Positions 51,501 through 62,697 of a stretch of DNA of 64,000 nt are shown piece by piece (position 1 is the first letter of the stretch; each line of letters begins with the position of its first letter). This stretch comes from Styela clava (lineage: Eukaryota; Chordata; Ascidiacea; Stolidobranchia; Styelidae): positions 21,505,395-21,569,394 of the forward strand of contig NC_135250.1 in the NCBI RefSeq assembly GCF_964204865.1. Reading direction: 5' to 3'. Under the pieces are notes generated by a model. That model did not search any database, was not told where the DNA came from, and was given only the letters and a program-made list of their open reading frames with translations. The position numbers and the translations under genes are program-made.

Positions 51501-54500
51501 TCAAATTTTTTTACGTTTTCATTTTTGTTCAGGCCATGGTTATTAAATCGAGCTTCGAGTAATGTTCTATGGAATTTGTTCAATCAAATCACTGTTAGAT
51601 CTGAAGATCAAAGACATCACAGATTTTGTTTACGATTTTTAGTAAAGGTCTGTACATTTTTCTAGAAATATTAGTCTATGCTGGTAGTATTTTTCTGAAA
51701 ATCTAGGTTTCATAAAATTTTAGACTGTTAATCAAAGAAGTTTTTAAAAAATTTAGGCAATTGAATTTTTGCCGAAGTCAAATATTTTACAAGTGTTACA
51801 GTATATATTGTGCTACAATCTAGACTTATCCATATTTTTTATGACATAATTATCTGTATTTTGCTTTAAACGAGGCTCTACCCAGCACTTTAGGTAAGAA
51901 CTACTTAATTTAAGAACTAATTTGTGATGCCATTATAGTTAAGTTTGACGCTCTAACCAATTGGCCGTGCTCACAAATATGGTTCTTTAGTAGGCTATAT
52001 TTTTTTTAAATAAACATTTTTGGTAGTTTTTTTTATTAACTCAATCCTTTTCTGTTATTTGGTAGAATGTATCACAATTCACAACAATTTTTTTCTTTTT
52101 TGGAACACCCATTTTTCAGTAAAATGGGGGTCCTTGATCTATATCCTTTTCCAAATGATTATTCTATAACAAGTTCTAGTATTAGGATAGTCATATTGTA
52201 ATTCAATCCATATCTTTTATTTATATTGACTACGTTATATAAGGAATCAGTGTATACCATGAAGAATTATACAAGTAATACCATGCTATGATGTATTGAA
52301 GAATTGATCCTCTCTTATCCTCATGTGAATTGATCTGTATTGATTTTTACTCTTGCTTCTATATTATTTCATTACAGGAACCTGATAGTATTGCACTGGC
52401 TGTATTAAATGGACATAATTCACTGGCGACTGGGACGTATAAACATTCTCTCGGAGAATACATTCGGGCACATAGAAGGGTGAGCATAGAGTTAAGATAG
52501 TTGTTTTTTATGGCATTTTTGTATGTTTTATAGCAGAGTATAAAATTTATTTGACTCGACGAATTGCCACAAGTTTACCGGTACTCGGGTGTTACTAATA
52601 GAAAAGTCACTGAGATAGAATTGTAGAGGATAGGCAATGGATGGCTTGATCAGTTAGCGATGAGATTTTAATGAACGATTTTTTATACCTTCACAGTTTG
52701 ACGCAAGGCTTCGTACAAGCATTTACTTTATTTACTATTTAATAAGAACAAAAATTTTTCCCATGTTATGTCTGTTAAAGTATTTCTTGAATCAGTTGAA
52801 GCCAATATGTAAAAAGTATATCAATTTATTTTATAGCTGGTTTTAATATTTCAGATACCAAGTGAACCAATGTTTATGCTTCTCATCGGAATAATTTATA
52901 CTCACATTTCTGCTCAACGATTCACCACTCATAAAAACTCACTCGTAGTTCAAGCACTCGCTTTCTTGAATAAATATGCACAGGTATGTCTACCGACTCT
53001 TGTGTTAAAAGATTTCGCTTGAAGCACGGCTGTGGAGTCCGACTATGGATCGTGAAAAATTCGACTCCAGGAATAAACTGGGGGAAGAGCTAATTTTGAT
53101 AACGAAAACGTTGGCGTATGCAAACCTCCATTAATAGGCTGTTAGGAACGCTTAGTGAATTTGAATCTTTTTGCGTATATGAGGAAAATTTTCAACGCCC
53201 AATGAAAACATACCAAACTCTATATCCACAGTCCTGGCTCAAAGCAAGGCTGGGTATTCTAGAATTATATTTCTTAATTTATTCAAACACAAATCATTTT
53301 GATACAATCAATGTTTCCCCAAGTATCTAGATTTGTCTGTAATGATGGTTAATCAGCTATAACCTAACAACCTAACAGTTATGTAACAATTGAAGTTTTG
53401 GGAAATTCTTCAACCTACACTTTTCACTCGGATGAACTAGGCTAAAATTTGCTTTCTAAAGGCAAGTTGTTGAATATTTTGAATCAAAATGGTGGTTATG
53501 TAAGCACTCGCTCACAAAAATAAGCATAAATCATTCAGCAATCGTAAAGTATAAGATTAATTCTCTTGAGCTTGAAAATCAGGTTAAAAAAAACTAATCT
53601 TATTCCCTCTCAATTTTTGAAATAATTCCATTTCAAATTTTATCCAAACGAAATAAATTTTCGAGTACGCTTAAAATTTTTCTGTCAAAAATATTCGGTA
53701 ATCAAGCATGTTAGATCTCTGTCATATATCTGGCCATATGTAATTCCCCACTTGACTGATTAATCTTCTTTTTTAGCATCGTAAATGCAGTCAGGAAATC
53801 TATTATAACTTGGCTCGTACATTTCACGAACTTGGATTAAGACATTTTGCAGTTCACTGGTATAGGAAAGCACTGGAAACTCCGCCCCCAACTGGTACAG
53901 GGCTCGATAATTCAATTATCGACCTCAAATGTGAAATCGGATATAACCTTGCTATTTTATACAGGTATGTCGTTTGATTTTTGGATGTGAAGCGTAGATA
54001 TGAATCGTTCCGGTAAATTGTTGTTCTTGTTAGGTTGTTGTTGCTAGAAAATTTTTTTTAAGAAATAATGGGCCAAGTGATTTTAAATTTCCAGTACTCA
54101 AGAAGTCAAGATGAAAGTATTTGCAATTTTTTTTTTTTTCATTTTGTCTTGGTCATTATTTCACGCTAAATTTTTGTTTTAATTTAAAGGGGACTGCTTT
54201 TTATTACTTCGTACTTGAATGCCTCCGCGATGCTTGTCCACTTGTTTCAGTAAACCTGATGCTCTCAATATTTACCATAATACCAGTACTGATGGAAGGC
54301 CTTTGTATCCATTTATTTGGACATTGCTTTCTTGGTATATGGTTATTTTTGCAAAATTTATCCATTTTTCTGATAAACCCAATGATTATTTTGCATTTGA
54401 ATATGGACGTAATCAAAATCACATTTATTTCAATTTTTTGTTGAAATATGTTTATGTTCTTTTATTATTAACAGAAAATCTGGCAATCAAGCTCTTGCAA

Positions 54501-54532
54501 TGCAGATATTATCAAAATATTGTATAATATGA
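33584..54532 (+). CDS. GTF3C3: General transcription factor 3C polypeptide 3 (TFIIIC102), 23 exons
   Basis: TPR subunit of TFIIIC, which binds tRNA-type promoters and recruits TFIIIB for RNA polymerase III. Exons: 33584-33740, 33969-34262, 35039-35266, 35561-35613, 36076-36174, 36812-37000, 37071-37185, 38021-38212, 38879-39044, 39876-40023, 40341-40428, 40714-40860, 41784-42055, 42574-42683, 42862-42943, 43613-43658, 44533-44654, 44964-45142, 51533-51647, 52378-52479, 52855-52983, 53777-53964, 54475-54532. All sites are GT-AG and the phases agree, giving 3279 nt and 1092 residues. The first 340 or so are low-complexity and acidic. TPRs start at exon 7 (GEANLCFARGKYDDALKMC). Exon 17 has EDWWEFFL, exon 19 RHHRFCLRFLVK, exon 20 VLNGHNS, and the end is KYCII, all family landmarks. 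It is longer than the vertebrate protein (about 890), mostly N-terminally. Exon 1 is the least certain. Confidence 0.9.
34591..34857. mobile_element. ACTTATCGATC MITE, copy in GTF3C3 intron 2
   Basis: Starts ACTTATCGATC and is the reverse complement of the NAT-b intron-2 copy over most of its length (shared GCATGTGCATTCATC, TCGTATAATTAGCGAG). The other end is lost. It includes a (GTCT)n tract near 34631-34670. Confidence 0.75.
36389..36500 (+). repeat. tRNA-derived SINE, 5'-truncated copy
   Basis: Begins in the B-box region (GGGTTTAAATC) and continues with AAGGTG..ATAAATTA..GCAATGC-like tail sequence shared with the 61933 copy. Confidence 0.55.
37256..37480. mobile_element. Possible hAT-type insertion in GTF3C3 intron 7
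   Basis: CAGGGGTATGCAACC at the left resembles hAT ends. CCTAGCT precedes it and recurs after TAGCAAC at about 37480. The right terminal repeat is weak. Confidence 0.4.
37790..37905 (-). repeat. tRNA-derived SINE copy, reverse orientation
   Basis: The reverse complement carries CAGATTACACATCT, TTCAAATCCCAT and the AGGGTGTATTAA tail, as in the 61933 copy. Confidence 0.6.
38680..38745. repeat. AT-rich simple repeat
   Basis: TA/TTA runs in GTF3C3 intron 8. Confidence 0.7.
39180..39675. mobile_element. TIR element with internal 132-bp tandem triplication
   Basis: The ends are inverted repeats of about 40 bases (TACTCCCGAAGTATATGAAC at left, matching the reverse complement at 39640-39675). Inside are three direct units of about 132 bases (39253-39384, 39385-39516, 39517-39649) with only a few differences. 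Solo ends of the same family are at about 61165-61205 and 63183-63215. Confidence 0.8.
41271..41339. repeat. Inverted repeat in GTF3C3 intron 12
   Basis: TACCTATGTCCTGGTCT (41271-41287) is matched exactly by its reverse complement at 41323-41339, with a 35-base loop. A second pair, AAGTTTTATAC and GTATAAAACTT, overlaps the right arm. Confidence 0.8.
42405..42500 (-). repeat. tRNA-derived SINE copy, reverse orientation
   Basis: The reverse complement has a B-box GGTTCGAACCC followed by GTGTAATAAATTGGGTAGAC, matching the 61933 copy. Confidence 0.6.
43672..44425. mobile_element. ACTTATCGATC MITE in GTF3C3 intron 16, interrupted
   Basis: Starts 13 bases after the exon 16 donor. It matches the NAT-b intron-2 copy in reverse orientation, but a 381-bp hAT-type element (43908-44288) splits it. 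The right end keeps TATCGATAAAT. Confidence 0.78.
43908..44288. mobile_element. Nested hAT-type MITE, 381 bp
   Basis: Ends CAGAGGTTCCCAAAC and, inverted, CAGGTGTTCCCAGAC match at 12 of 15. Flanking 8-mers TCCTAGAT and ACCTAGAT match at 7 of 8. It sits inside the older MITE. Confidence 0.82.
44795..44850 (-). repeat. SINE tail fragment
   Basis: The reverse complement reads CAGGGTGTATTAAAATGAG, as in the other SINE copies. Confidence 0.4.
45662..51429. mobile_element. Large hAT-type transposon in GTF3C3 intron 18, 5768 bp
   Basis: A perfect 8-bp duplication CTGACTAC (45654-45661 and 51430-51437) flanks ends CAGTGTTCAC and, inverted, CAGTGTTAAC. Subterminal motifs GCGAAGCACTTTCGCA and GCACTTTTTT occur near both ends in inverted arrangement, which supports one element. 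Its length suits an autonomous hAT, yet no long transposase frame remains. Short open frames inside (for example 46124-46342 on minus and 50255-50590 on plus) match nothing I recognise. A CAGGGG-type end at 48412-48434 and a GGGGTGGGCAAAATCGAAT stretch at 46457 hint at other elements nested within. Confidence 0.88.
53025..53240. repeat. Dispersed GGCTGTGGAGTC repeat
   Basis: Begins CACGGCTGTGGAGTCCGACT and contains ATTCGACTCCAG and ACGAAAACGTTGGCGTATGC. Related decayed copies lie at about 32720-32935, 35735-35915, 43185-43480, 55185-55465, 58165-58366, 62085-62280 and 63590-63765, several ending in CACAGCCCT. Confidence 0.6.
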
Positions 54533-56479
54533 AAGGTTAGTATTATTATGTTCTTCGATTTAAATTTACTTTGGTATTCTTTCAGCTATTAAATAATGTC
54601 ACACAACCTTCCATATTTATCAAAAGTTTAGAGGTTGCCCATAACCATACTCGGAGATAAGTACTTTTGAGTGAGTTTGCTCGATTTTGTTTGTAGCAAA
54701 TTTTCTTGGAAAAAGTCACTAGAATCCAATATGCTTGGCCGTGGCGATAAGCTTATTTTAGCTGTCAACTGAAAGTAATTTAAAAATAAAAATAAAAGTT
54801 TGGTTTTTTTTTTGTGTGACAATCTCTTCAAACTGTAATATATTTGTTAATTTACTTCTTTTTATATATACAGTGTCAAATCGTTGGAGAGAAGATTGAA
54901 TATCCGGCACTGCAGCACAATATGAACTCATAATAAATCTGACATGAATGCTTGAGTCATTTCAGGATGATTATTACAATGCATTGACACAATACCTCAT
55001 AGTGTTAATGGATTATTATAGGCGTGATCTCAAATTTCTTGCGGCTGGTTGTCTATGTTGTAATTGTTTATTGTCAGCTTTGAGATAGGTAAATTTTGCT
55101 AGAAGTCCTTTGGTATTTAAGTGCTACTTATGTTATTGTTACTGAAAAAAATTTGATTTGTATTTTAAAGAACTGCATCAGGGCTCTTGAAGTCAGTCAG
55201 AGTTTAGCATTTTGAGTTTGAGCCAGAGTTCTAGTTTCAAACTCTCGAGAGACGGAATCTGAATTTTAAATTCCTTGCAGTCTAAGTCAGAATTACAGAC
55301 ATAATGGCGATAAAATAAGTTGACAATCTAAATCCAAAGTTTTCTCTGTAAAATTTATTTTCTCAGTGCTGAAGTCAAAATCTTTTGTAACCCAAGGTTG
55401 GAGTCTATAAATTTTTTTCAACTCGGAGTCCAAGTCGATTGTTAATTTTCTGCCAACTCCAATCCTCTGATTTATATTGTTTGTTCAATGACATTAGTCT
55501 TTGCTGGTTTTATTCAATCTAAATTAGTGATTGTCAATTTGCTATCGTTAATAAAAAAATGCAGGACAAATATCATTTGAGTTTGATATTGCATATTTTG
55601 TTAATTGAAAACAAAAAAGGTGTGAAAAGTAACAAGAATCCAGTTTAATATATATAGTCAAGTTGAAACTGAATTCACTCATTGAAATGAATATGAACAC
55701 GAATTTCCCTTTGCAAAATTCGAAGTTATCTTGCCTTTATATTGTATGTGCTTGCACATTTAGAACAGACAAGCACAGGGCAGCCTCTCTGGACTCTGTT
55801 TATTAATATAATGTATTGTTTTGCTCAATAGAAAATAATCTAGCAAAATTTTTTTTGTTAACTTTACATTCAGGTTATCCAAAATGATGTTTTTTATGTT
55901 TTGAACATTTTTGGTTAAATTAGCCACCAAGATAAAAAAAATCATATGTTTTTTAATTTTTGGAATGTGTTTAATATGTCGCTTCAAATTCACAATTCAT
56001 TGTATAACAATAATACTGAATAAGTAAACAATTTTCGATAAGCTACATCGAATGCAAACAATATTTCTTTCCCCCAAACAGCAAACTTTTTCCCCAATTG
56101 GTGAATGCTGCCAAATTCAATTTACAGTGCAATTTACAATTGTGTTAGCCTAGATCTAATTGTATCATGTGGACTTATTTGAGTGTATAAAACCTCTATA
56201 CTATTTTTTTCTGTTTGTTGAACTATATATTTGTCAATACTTTGAAAAGCCAGAATTCCGCTAAAACACTGCCACTGTGTGCCCTTAAAATTCTTTATTC
56301 TGGTGGATACAAATGATATGTTCTGATCAATATTTGCTATTACCTTTTTCTATTTCATTCCATTTTCAGGTTTTAGCATTAATATTGTAGAATTATGTAT
56401 TAAATAGATTTTAATAGACACAATATATCATGTAAAAAATTCTTACTGGTGCATTTTTGAAAATATCCTCAAACCAACC
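54533..56479. other. Spacer between GTF3C3 and LCLAT1
   Basis: No gene is seen. It contains the GTF3C3 3' region and a copy of the dispersed GAGTC-rich repeat at about 55185-55465. Confidence 0.5.
54932..54937 (+). terminator. Polyadenylation signal, GTF3C3
   Basis: AATAAA 400 bases after the stop. A donor-like AAG|GTTAGT five bases after the stop codon and a TATATACAG acceptor near 54873 allow a 3' UTR intron. Confidence 0.5.
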
Positions 56480-59400
56480 ATGGCTGAAACACATACAGGG
56501 AAAAATGTACCGTTGGGAAGTTTTATGAGTGCTATAATTGGTCTTGTATTTGGATTGACCAGCTTGTTCGGTTCTATATTCTTACATGGGCCGATGATAC
56601 CGCTCATGTTTTTATGGCCATGGTTATACAGACGACTTACAGAGATTGCAGCTTCCATGTGGCAAGCCCTACTAGTGGTGAGTTTGTTTGTTTTTTTGAA
56701 AATATATTACCATTATAATAACACTACTTGACGTTGAGCAGCTCGTAACCCGTTTGTGTCCAATACTGCCTGCTTGTCGAGGTCAGCAGCAAAATTGATT
56801 ATGTTCGATTTTTAGAATAATTTCATCTGAAAGTTTGTCATCTTGAGCATTAGACATCTGACGATCAGACAGCAAATAAACTTAAAATTTTTCTTCTTGC
56901 ACTCAAAAAATCGAGAATAGAAATCTCCAACATTCTGTATTGCCAAAATTAATTTCGAATTTACAATTATTTTTTTTTCAATTTTCTGTTCCATATGATC
57001 CATTTTCAGAATATATTCGACATCTCATATTCTGAAATATTATTTCATGCCCATGTTTTCATCTGTGTGTAAATCGTCATTTGAAATAAATATACTCCAA
57101 GCTTGTTTGAACTTCGCCAAACTACTATCTATCGTGTTTTTCAATTAGATGTTACACAATTGTATTTACTATATATTTATACACTACTGTCTTTTTCCGT
57201 ATAATGCCCAGATAAAGTTTTTCTGCATAGAAATTTAACCCTTTCCATGCGATTTTTATTTTTTATTAAATAATCGTATTTGCTACGCCGATTTTGTGCA
57301 TTTGTACCCCCACAACTAATCGATCGACTAACGAAAAACGAATGATCCTCTGCTGCCCACTGACGGCTCGTTGGAAAGCTTATTTAAAAAGTTTTTTTAA
57401 AAATGGTGGTCTGAGTCACAAACCGGATAGAAAAAGGGCATTTTTTTTTCTTGGGAGTTGAAACTTGAAACCGTAATAAAAAATAAAAATATTCGCTAAA
57501 TCCTTTACTGTAACCGCTTCGTGGTTGGCAAAAAACAGCATAATATTGCTGTAGCAATTTCGTGATCTAACCCAAAATACTTTGGTAGATGGAAGGGATA
57601 ATATGTCTTTTATTACCACCCAAAAAACACCGAAATTTGCATAAATTTCAAAAACACTCCCTCGTTCCGCCGCAAATAAAATTCCCGTCGTAAACGAAAG
57701 CGAGATTTACCGTCGCTTATGTTAATCTCGAAAAAGACTTCTTATCAATAAACTAAAACCCTTTAAAAACTAGACCAACAGTTTGCGACCGATTGCTAAA
57801 TAAAACAGTGGAGTACATCAACGTACCCGCCGCAATCTAGCGACTTTTGTCGTTGGTACGTATACGTGCCCACCGCACGGAAAGGGTTAAAAACGTGGCG
57901 AATTGCATCGTTTTGCTAAGACGTGTGTTCTATATATCCTCATGAATAAGATTTCATTGGTAATTAATATCATATATTTCTTTTTTCATATGCATCATCT
58001 ACAAAGGCTACATTAGGTAAGTCTTATTATGTTCATTTTAATATACCCGTACTAAAAATCAATTTGAAATCGATAGGATTTGTAACTTGAAAGTTTTACA
58101 GTAAATTACATCATTGTTTTGCAGTATAATATCAAATTGTGGGATAGAGGTATACAGGTTTAAGTTGCAATGAATTTAGTCGGAGTCGATATTCGGAATT
58201 TTGAACAAAAATTTATTTTACAGAAACTAAAGATAAATTAATTTGACTAAGCGTTACTAACAGTCTATTAAAGAAGACTAACATGTCTCAAATTTTTTAC
58301 TTTCGTAATTTGATTTCTTCGTTAATATGAGTCGGAATTGAACATTTTCCTGACTTCACAGCCCTGATAAACAGGAACGATTCATTTTATAACTACAGAT
58401 AGTCATAAATTACTACTGTCTCTTTATATATATTTGCTGGTATATGGGGGAAATAAAGTAAGAAAGCTTGTTACTCGGTACTCGGTAGTGACAATTTAAT
58501 ATCACAATTATAATAATTTGTCCACACTGAAAAATTTTGCATGATTTCTGATATAAATGAAATACTATTTCCACCAGTGTAAGAGAGAGTATTAGAGTAA
58601 TACCTATCATTTTTTATGATTGCTGTTGACTTATTATTGAGATCGAAAAAATCGCGTTTCTCTGTGACTAATAGACCAATTAATTTAAAATTGTCAGTAC
58701 ATAAAGGCAGAAAAAGCTTTTCTGTACTTTTTATACTTAACTGGCATATTATCAGACACATTTTATTCATTTCAGAAAAAATCTTCAGAGTCAAACTTGT
58801 TATTACTGGCGACACGATACGACGTCATGAAAAAACGTTACTTATTATGAACCATCGAACTCGGCTTGATTGGATGTTTTTCTTTTGTTGTGTATTTCAT
58901 TGTAGAGTTCTCAATCGTCATAAAATTACTTTAAAATCTATCCTCAAATGGATTCCTGGTGCAGGTATGTTCAGTGATTGAATGCAACATTTAAAGACCG
59001 AGTTTTCTTTTGTAGCGAACTCACAAACAACAAGTCCCCACAGTTTCGTAACTTGCGATGACAACACAATGAGTCCGACTTTTAATCCTGTCTAACCCCA
59101 CACATGGGACTGACTTAAAAATTTGCCTATTGCACCTATGAATAAATTCTTGTTATAGCTTTCTTTTTGTATTTTTCAGGATGGGGGATGCAAACCTGTG
59201 GATATATTTTTCTTGAAAGAAACTGGGAAACTGATAAAAAATACATTACCAATATGCTCAATCATTTTGTTGCACTTAAAGCATATCCTAATTATTTATT
59301 TTTTCCTGAAGGTAACTTGATTTTTCAAAAATTTCTTACTGCTATTTGAGCCGAGTTGCTGCAGCTACAAGTCATGAAATGAAAATATAGGAATTACCCT

Positions 59401-62400
59401 GACAGTTGACACAGCCTATAGAAATTTTTGTTTTGCGTTAAACTAACTCCATTTTGAAAATATAGCTTAAACCTAATTATGTATTAACAACATTTGCCTT
59501 GGCATTAACACAGCCTATGCAGAGATATTGCAGCCACAAGCTAGTAAATTTTCGATTTTTCCAATGAAACATTAATTAATTTGATTAATAATAGTTACAG
59601 CAATTTATTTTTGCTATTTCACAGTTTCTCTCAAAATTACCTTGGTCAAGTCTGGTATGAGTCTATTTTTCTCGGGTTGTTTGTCTGAAATGTCCCCACC
59701 AGTGAAACTTGTAAGAAGTAGGCTAGTTTTCTGTTTCTATTCCAGGTACAGATTTAACTGAGTTTACGAAAGCAAGAAGTAATAAATTTGCAACAAAACA
59801 TAATTTAAAGCAGTATGAATATGTTCTACATCCTAGGACTACAGGATTTATACATATGATCAGCACTCTCCGAGAAGGTAGAAAGAATGCATGTAACAAG
59901 AGATGTAATGCATTGTTTGTAGGATCTTAATTAAGAGTCAGGATCATAACCAAAGTGACCTGCGCCGGTGTTGGTTAAAAGTCTAAACTACGAATCCAGT
60001 CATGTCCTGGGTCATGCGAGTTGATCACTCAGTTAAGTCTTACTGGACTCTATTGGTTGAATTCGAGTCGAGTCACTTCAGAGTCCTTGATGAATGGACA
60101 ATCGAGTCCAAACTAATCAAATCAATGACTTGAGCTCCCCAAACAATGACATTAGTAATTTTGTAATCACATTAGTATTTTTGTAAAGTAATGCCGAATG
60201 CATTGAACTTACGTTTGGACCCGATTATTGTCTCTAAAATTAATATTGGTGAAGCTTGTGGAAATGAATTCCATACAGGACTACTAGCATTGAAATGCTT
60301 GTATGAATGAAGCCTGTTATATTGGGCAAAGTCAATTTACATTTCATTATTGTGTAAAATTTTTAAAGCCTAAAGCCAATTTTGGTCCAACCGTTTTCAA
60401 CACGTCCAGCACAATTTGCTCATGCCTTGCCTGAAATATTGAGCATGAGTTGTCAGGTCTCTGATGCAGGAAAAATGTTAACCTCCTGGCCAGGACCATT
60501 GAATTTTATTCAATAATAAATTGGTATATTCATCATATAGATGATTTCCCGCTCTGCACTCAATGACTGTGATGTTTCAAAATACCTTAAATCACACCCC
60601 TGTTTGAAGCAATAATCCATGATTCTAAGCTGACCAAATATTTACACTCTCTTATTTACAGCTCTTTTTTCAATTGAAAAATAGACAGTCTTTCATAGGT
60701 CTCAGGGCGGACAGTTCGAAATTTCAACTCCAACTTTTTACCCTGGTCAATTTAAAATATGGCTTTGGCAAATTTTGGCCTGATTTTGTTTTGCTAACGG
60801 CACTTCCTAAATTTTCCAATCCTAGATATAATTATTATTTGCCGTAATTACAAATTTTCCTCAATATACATTAAATTCACCCAAAACTGTTTCCTTAACA
60901 AAATATATGTTTCTATACAGTTTGCGAAATCCAAGCAGTTCACGATGTCACTGTTGCTTATCCCAAAACACTCTCGCAAGGAGAATCTGATTTAATATCA
61001 GGCAATGTACCGGAAGAAGTTCATTTTCATATCAAGAGACATGATATTGAAGAGGTTTGATATTATTTTCATGTTTGATGTGTAATTACTCTATTTGAAA
61101 AGTTGCTAAAGTAGACCTATCTATGAACAAAGTAACAGGACTCAGGTTGTGTACCAGGTTAGGGTTCAGGTTGTGCGACATCTTGGTGCGCCTACTTCAG
61201 GAGTACCCAATTGGACGTGACTTTTATATTGTATTGGGCCCTCCAGAGACATAAATTACTGAAAATATGGAATCAATCACTCAGACAGTTCGCTGAGTGT
61301 TCACATACAATAAGAGGCATGATTCATCCATAACTCACTAGAACATATGTCAGAATAATATTGTAAAAATATAGTTCCAATAAAAATTTACTGTGACTTT
61401 TCGGCTTTGATAGACAAGATAAAACTAGGTGGCTATTCGATTTGAAATGCCCAGTTCTATTTATGTGGCAGCATGATGTATTCCAAAACCACTCAATTCA
61501 AGTTTTTTTATTTGAATATGTAAAAAAGTTTTGTTTATTCTGATATCCATTATGAAATGTTTATTGTATTTTTAGCTTCCAAAAGATGAGGAGGGTTTAT
61601 CAGAATGGTGTAAACAAAGATGGAGAGAGAAAGAAGAAATGTTACGAGCATATTACAATGATGAATGCGATACAGGTCAAATACAAACTATCACTGCAAA
61701 CAGACGTTTTCCAAATGACAAAGTTCCACCATTGTCTGAGCGAGGACTACTGATGTGGTTTACAATTGTTGGTAAGATGGAGAAATTTGTGTCAAATTAT
61801 TTGATGACTGTAGTGATCTGTATATGCTTTCCATCGTACTGCTTTGCCCCACGGGGGTGATTATTTAAAAGTGAAGGCATTGCTGGAATTGGGATGTTAA
61901 GGTTGTCCATTTTACCTTCTGGTTATTTTGTGGGTTTGATGGCCTAGCGGTTAAAGTGCGAGACTCGACTATGTTGGCATTTCAGATTACACATCTCTGG
62001 TTCAAATCCCATACTCTCTACCTCACCCAAGGTGTAATAAATTAGGGGGGCAATGCTGAACCAGGAATCATCTCAAATTTGAGTCGGAATCTCAGGTTTT
62101 ACTTGTTATAATCGAAGAAAATAAGTTCACTGAGCCTTTCTAACAGTCTGTAAATTCGATTTCCCTGAGGGTTCAGAGTTGAAGTCTGTTCCGAAATTGA
62201 CATTGACCTGGAATTGGAGTCAAATTATGAACGTTGAAATATCTACGGGTCAAAATTTTTCTCAACTTCAGACTCCTTTTTTTTTTGATAATAAATAATT
62301 CATTGAGACAGCATGCATAATTCCAAACTATTTTAAAAATATAAATAGGACACCTTGATCTCAGTAAAGTTGTCACACAAAAATAAAAAATATAGAGTAC

Positions 62401-62697
62401 AATTTAGTTAGGTTTGACGTCATCCAAACACATTGACAACTTTTTGATTCGCTAATCTTTTTTTTAGGTTGGTTGGTTTTTCTCATCGCCAGCATCACAT
62501 TCATCATAGTGTCACCAATAGCACGATGGTTTTCATGTGTGATGATATTGTTTTACGTACTGCAAGGTCGATTGTTTGGCGGGATGGAAAAGCTAGAAAT
62601 GTTTGTGTATGAAGTTCTGCAGGAATGGAAAAATTCTGGCCAGAAACCTACAAAGCCCAGCTTACATTCAAACACAAAACATGTTAAGAAGCAATAG
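56480..62697 (+). CDS. LCLAT1: Lysocardiolipin acyltransferase 1, 8 exons
   Basis: ER-membrane acyltransferase of the PlsC/AGPAT family that remodels lysophosphatidylinositol, lysophosphatidylglycerol and lysocardiolipin with acyl-CoA. Exons: 56480-56677, 58007-58016, 58776-58964, 59180-59311, 59746-59877, 60921-61054, 61576-61771, 62468-62697; 1221 nt, 406 residues (vertebrate 414). All sites are GT-AG. The N-terminal membrane segment holds GSIFLHGPMIPLMFLWP. Motif I NHRTRLDWMF (H-x4-D) is in exon 3, FPEGTDLTEF spans exons 4-5, and YEYVLHPRTTGF is in exon 5. Exon 7 has EWCKQRWREKEE, and exon 8 two hydrophobic segments then FGGMEKLE, as in the family. Exon 2 is only 10 nt; without it exons 1 and 3 are out of frame. 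The C-terminus ends in KKQ, similar to the vertebrate lysine-rich tail. Confidence 0.93.
57239..57886. mobile_element. piggyBac-like MITE in LCLAT1 intron 1, 648 bp
   Basis: TTAA flanks both ends (57235-57238 and 57887-57890). The ends are CCCTTTCCATGCG and, inverted, CCCTTTCCGTGCG, 12 of 13 matching. TTAA duplication plus a CCCTTT start is the piggyBac hallmark. No transposase is present. Confidence 0.85.
58007..58016 (+). other. LCLAT1: LCLAT1 10-nt microexon
   Basis: GCTACATTAG is preceded by a CTACAAAG acceptor and followed by a perfect GTAAGT donor. It codes Ala-Thr-Leu plus the first base of Glu, completing LLVATLEKIF, where the vertebrate protein has a similar PVALLE stretch. Phase 0 in and phase 1 out is exactly what exons 1 and 3 need. 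Confidence 0.85.
59985..60135. repeat. GAGTC/GACTC-rich repeat in LCLAT1 intron 5
   Basis: GAGTC and its complement recur many times within 150 bases; similar patches lie at 35646-35685 and 36305-36350. Confidence 0.5.
61933..62060 (+). repeat. tRNA-derived SINE in LCLAT1 intron 7
   Basis: An A-box-like TGGCCTAGCGG (61939-61949) and a B-box GGTTCAAATCC (61999-62009) are about 50 bases apart, followed by a tail CCAAGGTGTAATAAATTAGG that recurs in other copies in the window. It does not fold as a functional tRNA. Confidence 0.75.

Noticed and set aside
61933-62010. Possible tRNA gene from A and B boxes
   Set aside because: No acceptor stem pairing or normal anticodon arm; the tail recurs in other copies, so it is a SINE.
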